Assembly: GCA_030636245.1 (NCBI GenBank)
Contig: DAOVXI010000061.1
Coordinates: forward strand, 1 to 8,663
Direction of reading: 5' to 3'
Length of the DNA: 8,663 nucleotides
Source: Deltaproteobacteria bacterium
GTDB taxonomy: Bacteria; Desulfobacterota; GWC2-55-46; DRQE01
Below are positions 4,511 to 8,663 of this stretch, one piece after another (within the stretch, counting starts at the first letter, position 1; every line of letters begins with the position of its first letter). The translations under genes were made by a program, and so were the position numbers. The notes beneath the pieces were generated by a model, which worked only from the letters and a program-made list of their open reading frames with translations, was not told the origin of the DNA and made no database searches.

Positions 4511-5611
4511 ATGATGATGAAGAATAAAAAAAGAGTAGTAGTTGCAATGAGCGGCGGAGTGGACTCAAGCCTGGCTGCAGCTATATTGAAAGCCGAAGGC
4601 TATGAGGTCATTGGGATGACAATGCAGCTTTGGGACTACGGTGACGCTGGCGACAAAGTAGAGGCTGACACAAGAGGAAGCTGCTGTTCATTGGATGATG
4701 TTCGGGATGCGAGAAAAGTTGCCGAGCACCTGGATATACCTTTTTATGTGGTAAATCTTGAGGAAGCTTTCAAGCGTGAGGTGGTGGATTATTTTGTAGA
4801 TAGTTATCTCTCCGGTGAGACCCCTAATCCGTGTGTTAAGTGTAACGAGATCATGAAGTTTGAGATACTTCTTCGCAAGGCAATGGAGCTTGAGGCAGAC
4901 TATCTGGCGACAGGTCACTACGCAAGGCTAGTGGAACGCAGTGATGGTTCGCTTTCACTTTGCAAGGGGCTTGATGTTGATAAGGATCAGTCTTATTTTC
5001 TTTTTACTATGACAAAAGAGCAGAGGGAAAAAGTGCTGTTTCCGTTGGGGTCGCTTACAAAAGACAGGGCAAGGGAGATGGCCAAAGAGATGGGACTTAG
5101 AACCTTTGCGAAGAAAGACAGCCAGGAGATATGTTTTATTGAGGATGATAACTATGGTAACTTCATAAACGAGAACTTCAAAGGTAAAAAGGGCGAGATC
5201 ATTTATAAAGATGGTACGGTAGTCGGTACTCACGACGGTGTGTATCGTTATACGATAGGGCAGCGCAAGGGTCTTAATATAACCGACGGTAAAGGTCCGT
5301 ACTATGTAACAGAGTTAGATGTTAAAAATAATAAAGTCGTTGTTGGTTGCGATGAAGATCTTCTAAGTAGCGGATTGAAGGCGCGTGGCGTTGAATTTCC
5401 CGGAGGTCTGCCGAAGGAAGGGGACGATCTTACGGTTAAGATTCGTTATAGGCACACCGGAGTTGGAGCAAAGTTAAAAAACTTTTCAGAAGGCACCGCT
5501 GAGGTTGTCTTTGAGCAGCCACAGAGAGCGGTAACACCGGGGCAGGCGGTTGTGTTTTATGTCTGCGATGAACTTATTGGCGGTGGTTGGATAACGGAAG
5601 CAATAAAGTGA
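4511..5611 (+). CDS. mnmA: tRNA-specific 2-thiouridylase MnmA
   Basis: MnmA activates U34 of tRNA-Lys, tRNA-Glu and tRNA-Gln with ATP and replaces the 2-oxygen with sulfur that comes from a cysteine desulfurase. From the ATG at 4511 the protein has 366 residues: the PP-loop SGGVDSS at 14-20, NPCVKC giving catalytic Cys108, ATGHYA, SQEIC giving the partner Cys208, and a C-terminal beta-barrel. The frame stays open upstream to 4457, but that would put coding sequence inside the terminator, so the ATGATGATG run at 4511-4519 is the better start. No clear ribosome site precedes it, and the predicted transcript start is almost at the ATG, so leaderless translation is possible. It overlaps mtaB by four bases. 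The iscS upstream is its likely sulfur source; no tus genes are in the window. Confidence 0.93.
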   Translation: MMMKNKKRVVVAMSGGVDSSLAAAILKAEGYEVIGMTMQLWDYGDAGDKVEADTRGSCCSLDDVRDARKVAEHLDIPFYVVNLEEAFKREVVDYFVDSYLSGETPNPCVKCNEIMKFEILLRKAMELEADYLATGHYARLVERSDGSLSLCKGLDVDKDQSYFLFTMTKEQREKVLFPLGSLTKDRAREMAKEMGLRTFAKKDSQEICFIEDDNYGNFINENFKGKKGEIIYKDGTVVGTHDGVYRYTIGQRKGLNITDGKGPYYVTELDVKNNKVVVGCDEDLLSSGLKARGVEFPGGLPKEGDDLTVKIRYRHTGVGAKLKNFSEGTAEVVFEQPQRAVTPGQAVVFYVCDELIGGGWITEAIK

Positions 5612-6921
5612 AGGTTTTGAATAAAAAAGAAAGTGTGGCTATAACTACTCTTGGTTGCCGTTCAAATCAGTACGATACCAGTGCCATTGAGGAGCTGTTA
5701 ACCGTAGAAGGGTACGATCTCGTTCACTTCAGTGAGCATGCTGATGTTTATATAATAAACACATGCACTGTTACCAATAAAACGGATTATCAGTCGCGCC
5801 AACTCATAAGGAAGGTACGAAAGATAAACGCTGAGGCAGTTATTATCGTAACAGGATGCTACGCACAGGTGTCGGCTGATGAGGTTTCAAAGATTGACGG
5901 CGTAGACCACGTACTGGGGAACCCTGATAAGGCTAAGATTATAGATTGCATAGTGGAGGGCAGAAGCTCCGAGGGCAGCAGGAGCCGAGTGAGTGATTAT
6001 AAGGCAGGAACTCCGTTCACGCTTCGCGCAGCTGCCTTTAAGGGAAGGACCAGAGCTAACCTTAAGATACAGGATGGCTGTAATCGTAAATGTGCTTTTT
6101 GCATAATACCAATGGCTAGAGGGGTGTCAAAGAGCGTAAAGGAGGCAGATGTACTTAGAGAGATAGAAGCTATGGTACAGACCGGTTTTAAGGAGATCGT
6201 CTTTACAGGTATACACCTCGGTGCGTTCGGTGCGGATCAGGCAGATAAAAGCCTTACCACATTATTAAGAGAAGTAGTTAAAGAAAAATTTCCAATGCGA
6301 GTTCGTTTGAGTTCACTTGATCCTGACGAGGTAACGGATGAGCTTATTGAGCTCATAGGCAGCAGTGACAGCATATGCAACCATCTGCATTTGCCCATCC
6401 AGAGCGGTGATGATAAAATATTGAAACTTATGAGACGGCCATATAGTACAGTTGAGTTGGAAGAAAAGATAATGAGGGTATATAATGGCATTAAGGACGT
6501 CTCTATTGGAACTGATGTTATAGGCGGCTTTCCTGGAGAAGGTGAGGCGGAGTTCAATAATACTCTTGCGCTCTTAAAGGAACTTCCTTTTTCATATATG
6601 CATGTTTTCCCTTACTCAAAGAGGGATGGGACCGTAGCCGCATTAATGCCCGATCATCTGAACGGTAAGATCATCAAGGAACGTTGTGCTAAGATGAGAG
6701 AAGTGGATATGATAAAATGTAAAGAATTTCATGAGAGTTATATCGGAAAGAATCTCAAGGTTTTGTTCGAGTCAAAAGTAGGCAGTGATGGGCGGATAAA
6801 AGGTAGGAGTGGTAATTACATCACGGCTTTTATGGAAAAAGGGAATGTAACTCCAGGGGACAAGGGGGAGTTATTAAATGTCAAAGTGTGTAATGCAACC
6901 GAGGAAGGGGTTTTCTGCTAA
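5608..6921 (+). CDS. mtaB: tRNA t6A37 methylthiotransferase MtaB (MiaB-like radical SAM)
   Basis: MtaB adds a methylthio group to N6-threonylcarbamoyladenosine 37 of ANN-reading tRNAs, giving ms2t6A. With GTG 5608 as start the protein has 437 residues. The N-terminal UPF0004 domain holds cysteines 17 (TLGCRSNQYD), 53 (NTCTVTN) and 84 (VTGCYAQ) for one 4Fe-4S cluster. The radical SAM motif DGCNRKCAFC gives cysteines 158, 162 and 165 for the second. A TRAM-like RNA-binding domain lies at the end. TLGCRSNQYD and NTCTVTNK favour MtaB over MiaB and RimO. The GTG overlaps the mnmA stop as GTGA, with GGAAG seven bases before it, a layout for translational coupling. A longer reading from TTG 5587 would lie inside mnmA and is less likely. 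It depends on the Isc system upstream for its clusters. Confidence 0.9.
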   Translation: MKVLNKKESVAITTLGCRSNQYDTSAIEELLTVEGYDLVHFSEHADVYIINTCTVTNKTDYQSRQLIRKVRKINAEAVIIVTGCYAQVSADEVSKIDGVDHVLGNPDKAKIIDCIVEGRSSEGSRSRVSDYKAGTPFTLRAAAFKGRTRANLKIQDGCNRKCAFCIIPMARGVSKSVKEADVLREIEAMVQTGFKEIVFTGIHLGAFGADQADKSLTTLLREVVKEKFPMRVRLSSLDPDEVTDELIELIGSSDSICNHLHLPIQSGDDKILKLMRRPYSTVELEEKIMRVYNGIKDVSIGTDVIGGFPGEGEAEFNNTLALLKELPFSYMHVFPYSKRDGTVAALMPDHLNGKIIKERCAKMREVDMIKCKEFHESYIGKNLKVLFESKVGSDGRIKGRSGNYITAFMEKGNVTPGDKGELLNVKVCNATEEGVFC

Positions 6922-6923
6922 TT

Positions 6924-7625
6924 ATGAGTAAGAACGTTGAAGTCGTTGCGCTTGAGAAGGCCATAGGTTATGAATTTAACGACATGTCATTTGTGGACAA
7001 GGCCTTTTGTCATAGTTCATATGTCAATGAGTCTGACGTGGACAGTGAAAGCAATGAGCGACTCGAGTTTCTTGGAGATATGGTTCTTTCAATGGTCATA
7101 AGTAAGATGCTTTACGAACTTTTCCCAAAGATGGCTGAAGGAGGGCTTACCAAGAAAAGAGCCGCGCTTGTTAATGGACGTGCGCTTGCCAATATCGCAA
7201 TAGAGCTTGAGATGGGAAGCCTCCTAAAGCTTGGTAAAGGTGAAGGTAAAGGCGGTGGCAGGAGTAACCCATCGATACTTTCGAATGCGTTTGAGGCTCT
7301 CATAGGGGCTGTTTATTTAGATGGAGGAATGGATAGCGCGTCAGAGGTTATTATGAAGCTCTTTAATAAGTTGATGGCCACTGACAGCGGACATGCCTTT
7401 ACTGATTACAAGTCAAGGCTGCAGGAGGTAAGTCAGGGCGCTTACAGGGCTGCTCCAGAGTATAAAGTTGTGGGTGAAGAAGGTCCCCCGCACGACCGTA
7501 TATTTACAGTAGAGGCCTATATAAATAATATTTTGTATGGAGAGGGCAGGGCTCATAAAAAGAAAGATGCAGAACAAGAGGCCGCACGAGTTGCCTTGAA
7601 GGAAATGCTCTCAAAGGAAAGTTGA
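6924..7625 (+). CDS. rnc: Ribonuclease III
   Basis: RNase III is a dimeric, Mg-dependent nuclease that cuts double-stranded RNA in rRNA maturation and mRNA turnover. The 233 residues hold the signature NERLEFLGD (44-52) with Glu45, Glu48 and Asp52, then NAFEALIGAVYLDGG with catalytic Glu124, then a double-stranded RNA-binding domain from about residue 161 to 229 ending in the HKKKDAEQEAA helix. The position of E. coli Asp114 is Asn121 here, which I believe also occurs in other bacterial RNase III proteins, so it need not mean loss of activity. The gene starts 2 bases after mtaB; a purine-rich GAGGAAGGGG (6901-6910) inside mtaB can serve as ribosome site, though somewhat far away. Co-transcription with tRNA-modifying enzymes fits a general RNA-maturation unit. 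Confidence 0.94.
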   Translation: MSKNVEVVALEKAIGYEFNDMSFVDKAFCHSSYVNESDVDSESNERLEFLGDMVLSMVISKMLYELFPKMAEGGLTKKRAALVNGRALANIAIELEMGSLLKLGKGEGKGGGRSNPSILSNAFEALIGAVYLDGGMDSASEVIMKLFNKLMATDSGHAFTDYKSRLQEVSQGAYRAAPEYKVVGEEGPPHDRIFTVEAYINNILYGEGRAHKKKDAEQEAARVALKEMLSKES

Positions 7626-7626
7626 C

Positions 7627-8448
7627 GTGGCGAGAAAGAAAAAAATGATCATACCAATTTTCATTCCCTTTGGCGGGTGTGACTTTAAATGTGTATTCTG
7701 TGATCAGGCAGGTATAACCGGTGAGGGAGTGCTGCCAGATCAGGCTGCGGTAGTTGCTACCATAAATGAATATCTCTCCACATGGAAAGGCGGCGGAGAG
7801 AGTGAGGTGGCTTTTTACGGTGGAAGTTTTACCGGCCTAAGCGAGAACGATCAGAGGGGTTATTTGGAAGCTGTTGATAATTTTATCCGGGACGGAAGGA
7901 TCTCATCTGTTAGGATCTCAACCCGTCCTGACTACATTGATAGAGATAAGGTAGTTTTTCTGAAGGATAACCATGTTAGAACAGTTGAGCTTGGTGTGCA
8001 GTCAATGGATGATGAGGTTCTTCGATTGTCCGGACGAGGTCACAGCGTAGAGTCAACAAGAGAAGCCTTTAAGGTGCTCAAAGGCTTTGGAATGAAGGTT
8101 GGAGCACAGGTAATGCCGGGCTTGCCGGGTGATACAGTTGAAACGATACTTATGACAATGAGAGAAGTTGTCAGGCTTGAACCTGACTTTGTCAGGATAT
8201 ATCCAGTGCTTGTGATGAAAGATACTCCTCTTTATACCATGTATGAAAGTGGTAATTATGAACCCTGGGAGCTTTCTCGCATGGTCTCTATCTTAAGAGA
8301 AGCACTTGCTATATTTGAGAGGGCTTCTATTACGGTTATTAAGGTGGGGCTTCATCCAACTGAGTCTCTTAAGGAAAATATTGTTGCGGGCCCGTTCCAT
8401 CCGTCCATAAGGCAGCTCGCATGCAAAGAGCCCGTAGTTAATTATTGA
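7627..8448 (+). CDS. Elp3-like radical SAM protein, C-terminally short
   Basis: The 273-residue protein has the radical SAM motif GGCDFKCVFC with Cys18, Cys22 and Cys25, then YGGSFTG (64-70, SAM-binding), STRPDYID, ELGVQS (121-126), QVMPGLPGDT and GLHPTESL, the order seen in Elp3-like proteins of unknown function that are often found near rnc. It has no acetyltransferase domain, so it is not a full Elp3. No substrate can be assigned; a tRNA- or cofactor-related role is only suggested by the neighbours. It starts with GTG one base after rnc, with AAAGGAA (7613-7619) seven bases ahead. The family usually continues well past the AGPFHPSIRQL segment; here the frame stops nine residues after it, which suggests a shortened C-terminus. 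The other plus frames do not restore the missing part. Confidence 0.8.
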   Translation: MARKKKMIIPIFIPFGGCDFKCVFCDQAGITGEGVLPDQAAVVATINEYLSTWKGGGESEVAFYGGSFTGLSENDQRGYLEAVDNFIRDGRISSVRISTRPDYIDRDKVVFLKDNHVRTVELGVQSMDDEVLRLSGRGHSVESTREAFKVLKGFGMKVGAQVMPGLPGDTVETILMTMREVVRLEPDFVRIYPVLVMKDTPLYTMYESGNYEPWELSRMVSILREALAIFERASITVIKVGLHPTESLKENIVAGPFHPSIRQLACKEPVVNY

Positions 8449-8538
8449 ACAGTAAAGTTTAGTGTTTCTAGGACCGTGCCGCTTTCGGTGGTTACTTTTA
8501 TCGTCAGTTACCGGTCCAATCTTGTGTGATTTTTTTTG

Positions 8539-8567
8539 AGCTCCTTGTTCTGTGCAAGGGGCTTTTT
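8539..8567 (+). terminator. Intrinsic terminator of the mnmA-mtaB-rnc-radical SAM operon
   Basis: AGCTCCTTG (8539-8547) pairs with CAAGGGGCT (8555-8563) in a 9-bp stem with one G-U pair and a 7-nt loop, followed by five T's (8563-8567). It lies about 90 bases after the radical SAM stop, with no open gene between. Confidence 0.75.
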
Positions 8568-8570
8568 ATA

Positions 8571-8663
8571 TTAAGCTAAACAGTTGCGGCCGTTACTGTT
8601 TTCTTTCATTAGTCTGAGAAAACCTTTCAAGCTCCATGCGTGTTGGTTTCGCAAGCCATGTTC
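8571..8663 (-). CDS. Possible 3' end of a minus-strand gene (partial, runs off the right edge)
   Basis: Read on the minus strand from the edge, 30 codons stay open and end at a TAA (8571-8573), with a tail reading WSLKGFLRLMKENSNGRNCLA. I do not recognise it. One plus frame is also open over the same stretch but lacks a start codon. No start can be seen for either, so coding status is uncertain. Confidence 0.22.
   Translation of the reverse strand, partial: EHGLRNQHAWSLKGFLRLMKENSNGRNCLA

Noticed and set aside
159..7625. A functional link between tRNA-Glu(UUC) at the left and MnmA, which thiolates that tRNA.
   Set aside because: The tRNA piece is an integration scar about 4.3 kb away from mnmA, so the pairing is most simply chance.
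8442..8507. Minus-strand peptide LTIKVTTESGTVLETLNFTVQ, looking like the C-terminus of a secreted protein.
   Set aside because: A stop codon directly upstream limits it to 21 codons; it could be a gene remnant, but nothing supports a gene.
8446..8529. TGA at 8446-8448 read through, for example as selenocysteine, to extend the radical SAM protein.
   Set aside because: The 26 extra codons show no family resemblance and I see no SECIS-like hairpin directly after the TGA.

Overview
The window looks like a chromosomal piece from a Gram-negative, probably deltaproteobacterial-type (Desulfobacterota or a relative), AT-leaning genome. This is a tentative placement. It rests on a short Isc locus made only of iscR, a NifS-type iscS and iscU, without hscBA, fdx or iscA, followed by mnmA, mtaB and rnc, and on the use of AT-rich spacers with GTG and TTG starts.

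Layout. Positions 1-202 are the junction of an integrated element. Bases 159-202 are the 3' part of a tRNA-Glu(UUC) gene, beginning exactly at the anticodon loop and having no 5' half, followed by a strong terminator (207-235). Bases 1-158 to its left, with an 11-bp tandem repeat, are then the end of an element inserted in tRNA-Glu. Positions 248-1990 are accessory-looking: a minus-strand class I SAM methyltransferase, a PhnA C-terminal-domain protein, a REP-like palindromic repeat and a small two-TM zinc-ribbon protein.

Positions 1994-4477 form the Isc operon: an IscR-box-like operator overlapping the promoter, then iscR, iscS (nifS-type) and iscU. After iscU comes a 77-nt segment able to fold into a 23-bp interrupted hairpin, and then an intrinsic terminator. 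Positions 4499-8567 form a second unit: a consensus -10 element placed so that the transcript would start at or near the mnmA ATG, then mnmA, mtaB, rnc and an Elp3-like radical SAM gene packed end to end (GTGA overlap, 2-nt and 1-nt gaps), closed by a terminator. The last 100 bases are ambiguous and may hold the 3' end of a minus-strand gene.

How the genes fit together. IscS mobilises cysteine sulfur, IscU assembles Fe-S clusters and IscR senses cluster status and probably represses its own operon. MnmA uses IscS-derived sulfur for s2U34 of tRNA-Lys/Glu/Gln. MtaB, a two-cluster Fe-S methylthiotransferase, makes ms2t6A37. The terminal radical SAM protein also needs a 4Fe-4S cluster. Producers of sulfur and Fe-S clusters thus sit beside their tRNA-modifying consumers, with RNase III in the same transcript. 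I found no CRISPR array, defence system or clearly new multi-gene system. The least explained element is the structured iscU-mnmA spacer.
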